This document shows positions 9,697-21,715 of a stretch of DNA of 64,000 nucleotides, piece by piece; within the stretch, counting starts at the first letter, position 1; each line of letters begins with the position of its first letter. The notes under the pieces were generated by a model. It saw only the letters and a list, made by a program, of their open reading frames with translations. It was not told the DNA's origin and made no database searches. The stretch covers positions 34,008 to 98,007 of the forward strand of contig SJOL01006418.1 of the NCBI GenBank assembly GCA_004794785.1, read 5' to 3'. Origin of the DNA: Opisthorchis felineus (Eukaryota; Platyhelminthes; Trematoda; Opisthorchiida; Opisthorchiidae). The position numbers and the translations under genes were made by a program.

Positions 9697-10523
9697 ATGA
9701 TTTATTATTTACCATCCTGGATGATGCCTTCGCTTTCGCTTTCTGTGAATCACGGTGCGCTAACTGTAGATGTGCTGAATTCTTTCGGTTTGTGTTTTGT
9801 TATACTGGAACGACGTGGTTTAAAATAGAGGATTCATTCTTGCGGAATCTTTGGCGTTTAATTATGTTCAAGAAGCCGGTTCTCGGGTGAGCGATGACTT
9901 TTCGTAAACATGAGCCGCCTGTGGCCATTAGCGGAGCCATCGAGATTCAACTGATGTGGGCAGCTCTACATCCGTTTGTGAATGGTTAAGTGGACATATT
10001 TTGTTCGGAGACCTCATCCTATTTGCTTGAGAAAGTAGTTGACTGCCTTTGTAAGCTAGCTCACGCGTGGAACCAACTGTCCTGTTTTGTTGAGCGAGGA
10101 ATGACAACCATCCTGTTTCACACAGTGCGCGCTGCTCAGATAGTTGGACCTCCTTTCAACATGTCGCTCTTCGTTTGCGACAAATTAAGTAGAGACAATA
10201 CCAGCTAGTAGTTGGTGTTTTGCGCCTGTCGTTCTGAGTCCTCTTGGGTTAGAACCTCGGAGTTCATTCTCTGTGTTTGACTTACATCTCAAATTCCTTT
10301 CGTTAGCTTAAGAATCTCTCATGCTATTCTCACTTTCAAAACAAAGCTTTATTCTGAAACGTTGTGGTGACGTGGTAGTGAAATTCCGATCTGGCTTCTC
10401 ATCGAACCTCGCCCGAGAGAAAAACCTCGCCTAAGACTATCGTGATGCTTTCTTGCTTCTGGTGCTGGTATGGGAGATTAGCTGGTATTTTTTACATATT
10501 GGTGTTAATGACATGTTGTCTGT

Positions 10524-10541
10524 AACTGTTTCCCATTACAG
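10524..10541 (+). promoter_or_regulatory. duplicated 3' splice site (left target-site copy)
   Basis: The 18 bases aactgtttcccattacag match those at 10817-10834 with one mismatch (t for c). The right copy is the acceptor of adducin exon D. The two flank an RTE 3' fragment, so they are best read as its target-site duplication. The left copy keeps the pyrimidine tract and AG and could act as a decoy acceptor. Confidence 0.8.
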
Positions 10542-10816
10542 CGTGATCCCCATTGCGCCTGGTTGGAGACACTGCAAGATATGGCTGCTAATCGATGTCA
10601 ATGGCGTTCGCGTTATCAGTTTCTATCCAGGTTGCCTGAATGAGTGTTTGGAGGTGTAGGCACTTCGGAATGATTGTAGTAAGCTAGCACTAAGTCCCTT
10701 CCCCGTCCATCTTTATTCCTTTCTTCACAATAAGGCTTTCAAATAAATCATGGTTGTACGGCAGTGAAGCATCGGTGTTGAACACTGGTGTCATGCTGTC
10801 GGTGATGATGATGATG
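10542..10816 (+). mobile_element. 5'-truncated RTE element (last codons, 3'UTR, TGA tail)
   Basis: The fragment begins with the end of the RTE ORF: CAWLETLQDMAANRCQWRS and QFLSRLPE can be read at about 10555-10640 with one frame change. The element's 3'UTR follows, similar to the one at about 5600-5745 (ctttcttcacaataaggctttcaaa), and it ends in gatgatgatgatga. The short 3' microsatellite is typical of RTE-clade LINEs. It lies in the same orientation as adducin, between the 18-bp target-site copies. Confidence 0.88.
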
Positions 10817-10834
10817 AACTGTTTCCCATCACAG

Positions 10835-10926
10835 AATCGTCGACAGCGTGAAGGCCAATCGGTTGAAGAGTGTGCAACGCAACCAATGGTTATCAGACAA
10901 ACGGGACCCCGCAGCACCAGGTCTTG
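10835..10926 (+). CDS. adducin, exon D: basic segment after the neck motif
   Basis: The acceptor is the right copy of the duplicated splice site (AG 10833-10834) and the donor is GTAAGT at 10927. The exon is 92 nt. Its first base completes the Lys codon begun in exon C and its last base starts the next codon. It encodes VKANRLKSVQRNQWLSDKRD, comparable with the K-QREKTRWLN region of vertebrate adducin at the same distance from the neck motif. The exact phase match on both sides supports it. Confidence 0.85.
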
Positions 10927-11207
10927 GTAAGTTCTGCGTGATTTATATATGGTGTTTATATCAAAAGGCCTGCTTGTACTGCATGAGGTAATTCCAATTT
11001 TGCATGTCCCACTACTAATCACATCTTCTGAACTCTCCTTACTTCAATCTGCATGCTGCTTTGTCTTGAACAACAACATCCTGCGTTGTCGCAACGTGCA
11101 TTGCTGTTCTGCTGTCTTTCTGTGTTTGCGTGTATACTGTACCCTATCATGCATGTATGCACGGACGCATTCTTCCCCGCGATTCTCCGCCGATTTGACC
11201 TTTTAAG

Positions 11208-11429
11208 TGAGCAGTTCGATGATGGCCTCACCCGGTTCCAACCAGTCTGCGAACTTGACACCAGTTGTTAGACCGGCACACTCATTTCACCATCCTCCAC
11301 CTGACTCCCCAGTCACGACTCCTCTGAAGCGTCCACCCGTGGGTTACTCACCATCCAGTTTACCAAGAACCCCCATCTCTCTACAGGACGGAAAAAGCAG
11401 TCCTATGTTGAACGGCGAATCGCTCATTG
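11208..11429 (+). CDS. adducin, exon E: Pro/Ser-rich tail
   Basis: Acceptor AG is at 11206-11207 and donor GTAAGT begins at 11430. The first two bases complete a Val codon with the final base of exon D, and the exon ends one base into a codon. The peptide is low complexity and rich in Ser and Pro (SSSMMASPGSNQ, HHPPPDSPVTTPLKRPP, SSLPRTPISLQDG), as expected for the extended, phosphorylatable adducin tail. Several SP and TP sites are candidate targets for proline-directed kinases. There is no residue-level conservation with vertebrate tails that I can see. Confidence 0.78.
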
Positions 11430-12639
11430 GTAAGTTTCCACTCCTGCTTCGTGGATGATTTTCGTTTGCCTTGATTTCGCTTTCGCTATCACTATCATTC
11501 CATCTACTCGTTCTGCTATTGGGAGGGCAACCATCGAATGCTTTCCGAACTCCCTTTTGGAACCGAGTTAACCAGTCTTCTCTTTGGTGGCATGACATTT
11601 TTTTCTGATGGATGCCTTCAGCCTGATAGTTATTCGGTTCCCTGTGAACAAAGTTCACCACACAGAGCTTGCTCACGTTGGTATCCTGAAAGAACACTCT
11701 CCGGATAAATATCTGCGTGTGTTTCATTGTGTTCTTTACAACAAACCTTGGTGCGCTTGGTACATTTGTCCTTGCACGTTTATGTATCGGTTGGTTTCCC
11801 GTCGACCGACAGTCGAGGATGCGACGCATGGGACCTGTCAGTTTTTGTTGACATATCGGGATGGGCTTGCCGCTTTTGTCTTTGATCCCACCGTTGATAT
11901 TTACTAACCAAACGAGTTACGCTGTGTTTCCACATTGCTTTAACCCTCCGTTACTTGGTCCAAAAAGCCGTTTTGCTTACGCATACATTTCTACATATAG
12001 ACGGCCACAGGAATTTTGCTAAGGTATTCGATCCTCTTTGCTTTGTCGACCAGCATATCCTCCTCCACTCATAGCTTTCTGGGTTGCGCGTTACTTTTCA
12101 ACTGTTATCCACTGGAAGTAGTTGTTTAATTAGGTTGCCACACCATCATATTTCCGATGAGGCTTACCCATCCTCACACATTTTAGGCTTTCCTTTTGGT
12201 CACCAATTGTGAAAGCATCTGATCATTGCTTAAATCGACAGAATGTAGGTCAGATATTGCCTCGCTCGTTCTGCTATGAAAATCCAAGGCATTCTAATAA
12301 ACCAAATCAACTGGTAAATTATGTAGAAAGTTTAGTAGAAAGTGACCTTTTCTTAACGCGCTTGATGAATCAAGTGAAGCGCTTCGCACCTTGGGTTGAA
12401 TTCTAGACTCACAAGTTGGCAAGGTTTTACACACCATACCTATCCATCAGCGTGTTTGTTGACGTTAATTTGTGACTCGCGGCTTCGGCAGAAGGTGCGC
12501 TACTTAGAAGGTAGCGGAATTCCGGTAAGTGCAGCAGTTATGAAATGAAACAGATTCAGGAGGTAGAGTTGACCGTGGTTATTACCTTATGATAGATGAG
12601 AGAATTGTGCAAATTCGCACTCATCATCAAGCTTTTTTT
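11430..12639 (+). other. adducin intron, nothing recognised
   Basis: This is the start of a 6.3-kb intron. A minus-strand ORF of 161 codons (11344-11829) overlaps exon E and has no family resemblance. It is within chance length for a window of this size. Confidence 0.55.
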
Positions 12640-13640
12640 AGGTATCAGGAAGACGTCATCTTCAACATTACAGAGGAAGGGGAGCCTATATTAGAGACGG
12701 TAAAGTCCGGAAGGAGGAATGATGGATTGAGAAGATGCACAATAACTCGACGTTTGTAGGGCAGATGGTCGTATGGGTTTGAAAATACGGGAAGTGGATG
12801 GAAGTTCTGTCCCGTGGAATGACGAAGAGTAAAACACTATTTTTCTCTAGGCGATTGAAACCTGGTAGAGATGGCGGGAGGTGAATAGTATGTTTGTGCG
12901 GCAAAAGGACAGAGGTAGTGGGACGGAAAACGCTAGTTCCGACAAATATCTCCTTTTGAAGTAGCGGTAAAACAAAACAAGAGAGGGTGCGTCCGGTCGG
13001 TAAGAGTTTTGCAGGTTAAGAAATTGTGACACCGAGGCGTACAAGCATGCATTATTGTATTATTTGAAGGTGGACCGAGCCTGGTGTTTACGGAGAAGCT
13101 AAATGAGACTGAAGCGTTTACGTGCTCGAAATAGAAAACCTTCCTTCCAAGAGGCGAGAGTCATGAGGAATTTGAAATAAGCCGAGTAGGAAGAGTCCGT
13201 AAACGTGAGTTGAAAAAGAACGAACAGGGTAGACTGGGATATGGTAGATGGTAGATGTTTAATCAACAAGTGTGGTACGTGGAGGGATTTGGACGGTTTG
13301 AACCCTTTTGCAGTCAACATGCCCCGTTCGGCAATCCAAGTAAGGTCACTGTTTGACACCGTGATGGAAGTGCTCTGTCAACGGTAGAGTGAAGTATGAA
13401 GAGTGGCGGGTGAGTGAATGTGGGAAGAAGCAGACGACAATAATTCATTGACGAAAAAAGAGTGCGGGACAGTATATATCCTCGAGGAACACTTGCACTA
13501 ATCTCCTGAGGCATTCGGGAGTTGAGCGACTGCTCAGAAAACGCTTCGATGCACTTGCTTAGGTTGGAGTACAGAACTTCTATAGAGGAGTTTTGTGTGG
13601 AGATCCACATACCGTACACGACCGAAATGTGTTACGCACA
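12640..13640 (-). pseudogene. decayed jockey-like LINE reverse transcriptase
   Basis: The minus strand, read through frameshifts, has RT landmarks in order: SASVPRGYILSRTLF at about 13460-13495 (VPQGSVLSPTLF type), IHSPATLHTSL near 13400 in place of IHSYADDSTLH, NSDLTWIAERG near 13330, SLVLFYRYFKRRYLSEL near 12950, and the C-terminal LWNSLP-like part near 12800. The catalytic YADD is lost. Purine richness of the + strand over this block separates it from its surroundings. The clade call is from motif style; no other LINE here looks like it. Confidence 0.6.
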
Positions 13641-14103
13641 TCAAACGAGCCAAGAGCGGGTGACCATGCTTGTGACGCAAGTCGGCATCTAGCGTGTGGA
13701 ACTGTGATGTTTGGAGTCATACTGATGTTCGCTCGTGAGGCCTTTGTCTCTACCGCGAACTAAACCTAGTGATATTCCCTGTGGATCTCGCAACAAGTTA
13801 GTTCTCTGTGCTCAGCGCAATACAGAGGACCAAAGGGAGCGAAAAAACTCCGTGCCTGAAGGTTAACCACCGAAAGCTGATGAAAATGAACTGGATGAAC
13901 TAAGTTTGCCGGACAGGGTTGCGCCTGGCTATTTTACAGTGGGAATTCCGTCGATTTTGTTAGAAGGGATGTTGCCTAAAATTCCTGGTCATGTTTGTCA
14001 GGAGTAATTTCGAAGAAAACATTTCGGTAAACTTTTATTTGCGACTCAATTTGGTGATAAGAGGATACGCAGCTGCAGTTCACCAGAATTTCTTCAACTG
14101 AAC

Positions 14104-14347
14104 GTGCCGTACAGAGGCCTCCTTATGTTTCAGTTGTAACGATATCCATGCCGCTCATAAGGTCAATCAAAACTCTAGACAATTAACTACCGGTTTCGCT
14201 TTTTTGGGAATCATCAGGTGGGCCTGATCTTCGAATTTACATCAAGCTCATTTCCTACCTGAACACCAATCTGTACATATCTTGCGGTAAACACTTCGAT
14301 ATCGTGAATATCGTTCCAGCTGAACATAAGGTGGCCTTTGTGCAGTA
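14104..14347. mobile_element. inverted-repeat element enclosing a hammerhead motif
   Basis: The left arm (14104-14146, with cctccttatgtttcagttg and gatatc) is the imperfect reverse complement of the right arm (14298-14347, with gatatc, cagctgaacataaggtggcc and gtgcag). The same arm sequence occurs singly at 22417 and as an inverted pair at 60310-60453. The interior holds hammerhead copy 2. It has no ORF. Terminal inverted repeats in a short element resemble a MITE, but the ribozyme suggests a Penelope-type origin. Confidence 0.6.
14160..14228 (-). ncRNA. hammerhead-ribozyme motif, copy 2
   Basis: On the minus strand the conserved boxes are intact and correctly ordered: CTGATGA (complement of 14211-14217), GAAAC (14193-14197) and a GTC cleavage triplet (14178-14180), then TAGAGTTTT. 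Helix II pairing is weak, and the distal helix I partner GGAAACTC is not present. Activity is doubtful. Confidence 0.6.
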
Positions 14348-17300
14348 TATATGTAAACGGATGTGTCTACTCTAACCCACTTTGAGTGGACTGTCCAGAG
14401 TTCAAAGTTACCTTATGGGCAGTACTGATGTATTTTTTTAAGCATTGATGGTTCAAACCTACTGTAACCACGGTTTCGCGTACAAGGGGTGCAAAAAAGA
14501 AAGACAGTACTCTGAAGGAACACTGTTGGTAAGTCGTGTTTGAAGAAGATAAAAGGCCACCCGCGTATGTAATCTTGGGCGACCTTAACCTGACTCTGCT
14601 GACTACCTGAGTCCCTTAGTATCTGTGTTAGCAGTATTCCGTTGATGCTGCCAGACGTTTGCGTAGATAATAGATGTACGTGGCTCGAAAAATGAGATGA
14701 AACATACAGGTTTTTGCTGTGGAAGATGATTGATATTGACTGGTTTTGGGAGTCGAAACACTTCAGGTCATGTGCAGGATCGTAGCTGTGAACAACCTTC
14801 CAGTTGATAAGGATGACTGCATTCCTTGTGCAAGTAATGCAATACACGCGGCAGGATAGCATAATATGGACCAGATTGACACTTAGGTAACTGAGTCATC
14901 CTCCTGCTGATTCCAGTCAATGTGAAGAAATGTCACCGGTGATGGTGATTTGCTCGAAGATAGCCACTACAGTTGAAGATGTGTTTCAAAGAGGAATGGA
15001 GCTAACAGACACAAGTTCGAGTTTTGGAGATCCTTATGAGGTTACCTTATTTTCCTTCAATTTTATCTTCAGATTCAGGGGAGTTATGCTTTTCATCAGA
15101 GAATGTTCACAAGTCGTCAACCCTAGTATGCCTATGGAGGTGATACGTATTTTCGTATGGATTTTCGGTCAGAGATCTGGTTGTATATCTTACTTGACCT
15201 TTTAAGTGAAGCCTGACTGCTACCTTGTTACACTAGACAACATGTACTCGTAAATCAGGCGTACCAGAGAGAGTTCAACACATGCTTTAATGGATATTTC
15301 GGATTCTGCTTACTGGGCAGTTTATATATACATATATATATATATATGTAATATTTATATATATGTACATATATTCTTGCGTTGTGTGAAGTTGATTACG
15401 AAAAAAAAACAATCATTAAGTATTTCGAAAAGTTTGTCGAGCTCTGTTTCGCTGAAAGTCTCGCCGTAGGCATTGCATCGAACCTTATCATTACAAGCTG
15501 GACACTAACTATATTGTGAGCACGCGGGATTGAGGACTGTGACAAACCCATGCATTCAAATTGCAACGGGTCTGTTTAGTGGCCTAATGGAGCGTCAGTT
15601 CGCTGTATTTTCTCAGAGATGAATTAATTCGATGTGTGAGCCATTGGCAGTAAGACCCTTAGGAAGCCGTGGTTTGACGTTGCATTAGCTAAACAACATA
15701 GAACTAGTGCCATGCTCTTTCAGAGAAGTCTGTTTTAGGTTGTACCTGCTCGCACTTGGACCTTGCTGTCTGCTAATTCCTATCTCTGTCAAACCAAGAA
15801 GCTGGGAGTAAGTACCCCCTTTGGAGATTTCCTATCCTTGTGTATTTTCAGGATTTAAACTCGTTTTTTTTGCTATTTGGAGGCCTGGACGGAATTGATA
15901 GAATGTAGGCCTAATACAAGGATGCTGCGAGACGGCTATAGCCGCATATTCGTAACATTTACTGACCTTGACTTGCACGTGGGGTTCCTCAGTATGATTT
16001 GAGCTTAGTGATCAGCAGCGCGTCCTAGGCATGCAATCCATAGCCATCGAAGTGCTCTCTCTGTGTCTCTCTGACGTAAGCTCTGTTGAGGAAACCGTGC
16101 TGGCTACATTTGCGTGACGTGAGTGTTTCCACGTGGTTAGATGGCAACTACTGATGTTCTGCCGTGTCCAGCCACCGGTCCTCGGTCCAGCTGATCGATG
16201 GGCAAGGAAATAGCTGAGTCGCTTTGCGCTACACTGGAAGCTATTGTCATTAAAATAGGTTGCATCGGTCCTATGTTCACCATGCGTCAAATGGTTGAAC
16301 TGCGCGTTCCCTGCTAATAGCTAAAACTGGTCATTTTTGTCGATTTCATTCCGTCGATCGTCAGAACCTATGAAGGCATTTGGCGATGATAGATGTCTTA
16401 CCTAAAATCTCTCATACAAGCTCTGCCTCCTGTGGCGACGTACGAGTTTGCAGCAAACTTCCATCCAAGTTCGTCACAAGCGGTGACGTCAGGTAAGGCT
16501 ACCCTTTCTCACACTTCCTCTTCAAATTTTTTATCGGTGTTGCCTGAATATTCTTCGCCTAATACCACTTCAGGAATCTAAATATACCCAAGGCATTCAC
16601 TCACTGACATTGAGTACGTTGACGATATTGCAAACTGTTTTAAATAACCTGAGTAATTCCGCTGCATGGTTCAGTGTGCACTCCACACCTGAAAATTGTA
16701 CTGTGTTACGAGAAGACTGGATTCGGTCAGACACATAACTCTTGCTTGCCGACGTGTTGATCGATGTGGCGAATAAATTCATCTGTCTAGGCGGCTTAAT
16801 GAATCCCGGTAGACTAGCGAAAGAAACTCTTTCCGGATCGCAAAGACCAGAGTCACGTTTTTCAATCTCTGAGATTTGTGGTGCCGATTCGACATCAGTT
16901 CGGCTGCAGTACGATCTCACTTTATGGCAGCTGTTCGCAAATCTTCGGCGACTATCTGTTTGGCCATCATTGTCTCCGAAGAATTGTGCGGATCTGGTGG
17001 GGACATCGAATCGGTAATATAGAGACGCAGCAGGTGGTTGTAGTCCTCCGTCGATAGATCAGCTGGTCACATACCGTAGGTCACACTGGTAAAGACATGA
17101 ACTTCGCACGCCATAGGACCGTCTTCCCCGCAGGCAACTATTTGCTGAGCCGTGTATCCAGTGGGGACGGTCCAGGGGGACCCAGTCTACGACATAGCAA
17201 AGAAACCCTAAAGCCCTTATCAGCCAATTCAATTGGATAAAATCTGCCGTCTCCCGGAATAGGTACCGCAGGTCAAGAGTTAGTAACCCACAGAGATGCG

Positions 17301-17753
17301 GCTCTCTCTTGCATCTACTGTAGGTTCTGCATCAAATTTTATTGCCTTCAGTGCATAGCTCACGCACAAACACCTTTTTATCACACAAATAGAGCAGCTT
17401 AACATTGACCAACTGGTCGGTCATAGCCTGCTATGTGTGGCTGTTATTCCCTCACTCTTATTCTCCGTAAACGAAACTGCGGTAGTTTGGACCACTGTAC
17501 CTTGGTGCATGGGTTATAACGGCAAAACTAACTGAATGACACTGAACTACTTGGTTTGGTCACTTGGAACTCAGTGACAGATGGACGAACAAGGGGGCAC
17601 CGCCATGTTGGACGGCCTGCTCCGAAACAAAGGGCTCTTGACTGTACAACAACTCGTCAATGTCGCAAATTTTTCTGGATTCTTGCATCCCAATTGGCTG
17701 CCTTTGATCGTCGTTCATTGCACTGCCTTGTTCTTTCGTTTCTCATAATGCAG
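14348..17753 (+). other. adducin intron, no exon accepted
   Basis: The stretch contains a TA-rich microsatellite at about 15320-15375 and no recognised family. A candidate exon at 16393-16494 was examined and set aside because its phases do not fit. Confidence 0.55.
15320..15375. repeat. TA/TATG microsatellite
   Basis: This is a run of alternating ta and atgta units, nearly self-complementary along its length. Confidence 0.85.
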
Positions 17754-17828
17754 TCACCCGTTCCCCTCCGGATCAGCTAAGACCAGCGACCAAAAGTGCT
17801 ACCCTGCCGGCCTCCGTCAAGAACCGCG
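17754..17828 (+). CDS. adducin, exon F: small tail exon
   Basis: Acceptor AG is at 17752-17753 after a T-rich tract and donor GTAAGT begins at 17829. The exon is 75 nt, phase 1 to 1, so it could be skipped without breaking the frame. It encodes TRSPPDQLRPATKSATLPAS followed by VKNR, with the same Ser/Pro/Thr character as exon E. The call rests on splice sites and phase, since tail sequence is poorly conserved. Confidence 0.68.
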
Positions 17829-17900
17829 GTAAGTTCCCTATCATTTCACTTACTAGCAGTTGTCATTACTTTGCACTGCGCTAGCCGTTTTTCATTCTAG

Positions 17901-17934
17901 ATCAACTTTTGAGTAGTACAACACAAGTGGTCCG
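17901..17934 (+). CDS. candidate alternative 34-nt adducin microexon
   Basis: The segment is bounded by a strong acceptor (ttttcattctag) and donor (GTAAGA at 17935). Entered in phase 1 from exon E or F it is open and leaves two bases. That does not fit exon G but does fit the second open frame of the last exon, where it would make an Arg codon. Inclusion would replace the MARCKS-related end with a 54-residue Arg/Ser-rich end. No transcript evidence is available here. Confidence 0.35.
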
Positions 17935-20900
17935 GTAAGATATTCCATTAATGAAATCGAATCTGTTGTACTCATGCTGCTCCATAGCTTAGTCAGTCAC
18001 TGCTCTTGTTCAGTTCTCAAATCTCAACGACTGTTTTTACTGTAGCCTTATTATCGTAACTATCAGCTTTCCACGTTTGTTTGTCTTCCGCACGTCTCCC
18101 ACGGAATCCTTTTATCTAATCGTCTTTTCGGTCCAGTCCATCAGCGAACGACGTCAACTCGGTTAGGACATAAATATTTGTTCACCGAACATGCTGCGGA
18201 TTTGGCAACTTGGTGGTAGTAAGGTTGGTTGATCGATCACCGTGTGGCGACGAATGACCAACTTGCCTGTCTGTTTTCTACCCTTAAGATGTATTGGACT
18301 GATATAACGCAATATTTTCACGTTTAACTGCCTGCTTGGTGGTTTATGCACTGTTGGATTTCTCTTATGTTGTGTTCGTCGGTAGGGCGTTGCAGATGCC
18401 ATCGCGGGTTAGTGCTGTTGATATTCTTGGACGATGTTCCACTCCTATTGGCCAGTATGACGCCACATTTCCGTGTAGCTCATCGGCTGTTCCATCCGTC
18501 TATGCCTCTGAATGCTGAACATTTTATCGTCTCTGTGGCAAAACACTAACGAAACGCTAATTTTTATCAGCCAGCTTCATTCACTTCTGTATTAATAATA
18601 GAGTCTGCGTGTGACGACTCACAAATACACTCGTCTCTAGCAGTTTTATTGGGTGTCGCAAATTGGCTTGTGTAGAGTGGCTGAACCTTATCACTTCTGT
18701 CGCTGTTGCGAAGTGCACTTTATCGGTATCCACCAGACGACTTTGTGCGCATTTCATAATTAATTGGTTATGGGTGTACCACGCGAAGCGTTTTTAAGGC
18801 CACCGGTTTTTTTTACTATCTTCACTCTCATTCAGCCTAGAACACTCAAATTTCCAGCACAAACCATTTAGGACTTTTGATCAATTCGTATAAAGCTCTT
18901 GAAACATCATATTGCGTGCTGAAAGATCGCTAAGCGCTATCAGGGCCTGTCTGAGCTAACATTATATGTCACTAGAAAATAGTTTTTGCAATGCACTAGA
19001 TTTCCACCATTTTCCCCCGCGCTCCTCACTATCCTCGGCATTAAAGAGCCTACGTTAGTTGTACGCAAGTCTTGTCTGACAGTCAGTTATACGGGAAAGA
19101 AATGATACGTTGAGCAGTACTGATCGAGGCGTTTCTATCCTGAATCGTCATTTGTTCTCCGCAGGACATCGGAAATGGGTGGCTGTCAAGTGTTCCGATA
19201 TAAGGCCTAATCAGTACTCATCCGCTTGATGTATTTACTTAAGGTGCATCTAGCGCAATGCATGCAAGGTAATCTGTTGCTACTTTGAGCTACTTTCTCC
19301 ATGACTTGCCAATAGCCCACGCAGTTACATAGAATGTTCAGGCCCCGTGTTTCATGCGGTATGACCTTCACTGACTTGATTCTACGCTTCAAGTGCATTC
19401 TGCCAAGAGGGATACCGCGTTTTCGTGATTCAAATCAGGAGAACCGCAGGACAGTTGTTTGACATCCCTGATACCAAAATTCAATTTAAAGAACGTGTAT
19501 TCTAATCGAGATAATTGTAATCTGCTTCATTACGGCCCTCAGCAATTTCGAGTTCACATTACCATGCGGAGTTGATTTTGGCCCCTGGTCTTCTGTGTGA
19601 TCTACCCAGGGAGATTGAGTGGACAATTGTTAAGCAAATGTTCCAGCAAAACAGATTCCGTTTCATTGAGTCTATTGCTTCTGATACCTAGAATGGATAT
19701 TTCCACTAATGATAACGAAAGTTTATATGTTCTTCTTCCGTTGACACTTCTGAACTATCCTGCTGTGCACATCGACTGCATAAATCATTGAGTGCCAACC
19801 ATAATCAAATACACTAGGATCGCGGACTGAAAATGTCACCGATGGAATATTAAATGTAGCTCAGGGACAGTCATCGATCATATCAATCAGATGACCTTAA
19901 TCGCTTTCCATACTCTCAGCACGCAACGTGTTTCTTGCGTACCAAACGGGAATTACTCACTCGAATGATATATGTTGAATATGTGAATGTTCTAGTTTAC
20001 GTGTTGGAGAGGGGGTTAAAGTCAAGCGGGAACTAGTGGCCGTAACAGCGTTTTGCACACCGTACTTTTCTTCCGTCTTCACAGTAGTCATTGTGATACT
20101 GACAGTTAGGACTCAGTCAGTTTACTCCAGGCAACTTGTTAGATTTACCAGCTGGTTTATTCTATGATACACCCTGTAGAAGCAGACGGGAATAGTGACT
20201 TAATCAGGATCCTTATCGTCTTGTTTCTGTTGGCTACGATGTTCACGCCATTTGCTTTCAGTTTTAGATTAAGCATATCAATTTTATCGACCCAGGTTTG
20301 TGGTGTCGCCCATTACCCATTCCGTAGTAGTTTTTCGTAAGACGTTCAGATCAGCACATGCATGTTGCTCAGATAACATAAAGTCTTGATGAAGAAGGAT
20401 TGGTCGTAATATGTGGTACGTCATATACGTAGTATGCAAGGTTACATATTGGACTGGATAAGGCGTTTGTGATCTGACCAATTTTTGACTTAGTGCAACA
20501 ACTAGCCTGAATGTTAATCCTAACTAGTGATTGGTTTCCACGGGGGACCTGATACCAAATTATTGACTTGGAGTGTGGGCACATGTGTTCTTTATGAAGG
20601 ACGTGGTCAGCTCTTGATAGGCTTAACAATTTTATCTTTGATTAAATTATAGCGCTTCTAGTTCGTCTAATAAAGCTTTTTTCCTTTGGGATTACCGCCA
20701 GGTTAACTTTGTAAGCACTACGCCAGCCGTAGCGCAGTTACTGACATGCTACGACACCTGATCTTATTTCGGGAGACAACTCCGAATGTAGCAGATAGGA
20801 TATCGATTATATAATGACCACACCTTCACATTAGATTAAGTCCTTGAGCAGCGCCACGCGTACTGTTGGTCAGCGGTGGCGGTTTTTTGAGTTCACGGGA

Positions 20901-21715
20901 GTCTTCCACGCCGTGGCTACATTGGCTCTAACAGATCTACCTCGTCAACGGCATATACTCTTGAAGTTTGTGAATATCCTTCATGCCACCAACCTCTGGC
21001 CCAATCAACTTTCCAACTAGTGGGGGTCGCCAGGGTTGACTATCCAGTTTTGTCACTGATATAACCCCGTGCTTCCTGCAAGAGACCATGAATTTGGATC
21101 ACCTTTTTCATTGTATATGTCCAAACCTACTTGATAGCCGCTCTTCGTCCTGGTGGCGATCGTTATGGGGGGAGGAATGATTTACTGTCAATTTGTTTAT
21201 CTTGTCTTTGCTGCTGACAGCTACGCAGAACTACGATTGCGACTGATAATAATATCCAAAAGGCACTTGTTAACCCTATCTACCCAAGTCTTAGCCCTAC
21301 TACTTCTGTTGTGTCCTACTTTTCACCTTCGTTTCAAATAAGTACCAGTAATCAGCCATGCGTGACAGGTTACTTTACAACCGTGTTCCACCAAGCAGAA
21401 TGTTCGGATTTGCTTGAACTGCGTAGATCGTAACTGCGTCACATCAGTTTCACTTAACGGAGCTATTTAGGCTTCCGATAAATTTTATGCTATAAGTCTC
21501 TACCTTGTCTGTGTGTTCAGCTGTCTCTGAACCGCACACTACGACCATGATTTAGGCAGGAATACATGCGACGCTTTTTGTGTTGACTCACTCGGGCATT
21601 CGATTATGCCACAGCTTGCATGTGTCGAAATACTCATTGCACACAACAAAGGTGACTTGGAACTAATCGCTTTGCTTCATTCCTGTTCTCTTCCATCTTC
21701 CCGTTGTTTGATTAG
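17935..21715 (+). other. adducin intron, nothing recognised
   Basis: This 3.8-kb stretch has no repeats I can match elsewhere in the window and no ORF over 100 codons. A pyrimidine tract and AG (21714-21715) close it. Confidence 0.55.

Noticed and set aside
11344..11829. 161-codon minus-strand ORF
   Set aside because: It overlaps adducin exon E on the opposite strand and has no known motifs.
12491..12524. Short segment bounded by ggcag and gtaagt in the adducin intron
   Set aside because: In the phase required after exon E it contains an in-frame stop.
16393..16494. Candidate adducin exon (open, ends at gtcag|gtaagg)
   Set aside because: The acceptor lacks a pyrimidine tract, and entering in phase 1 it leaves two bases, which does not fit exon F. 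The other frame would need phase 0 entry.
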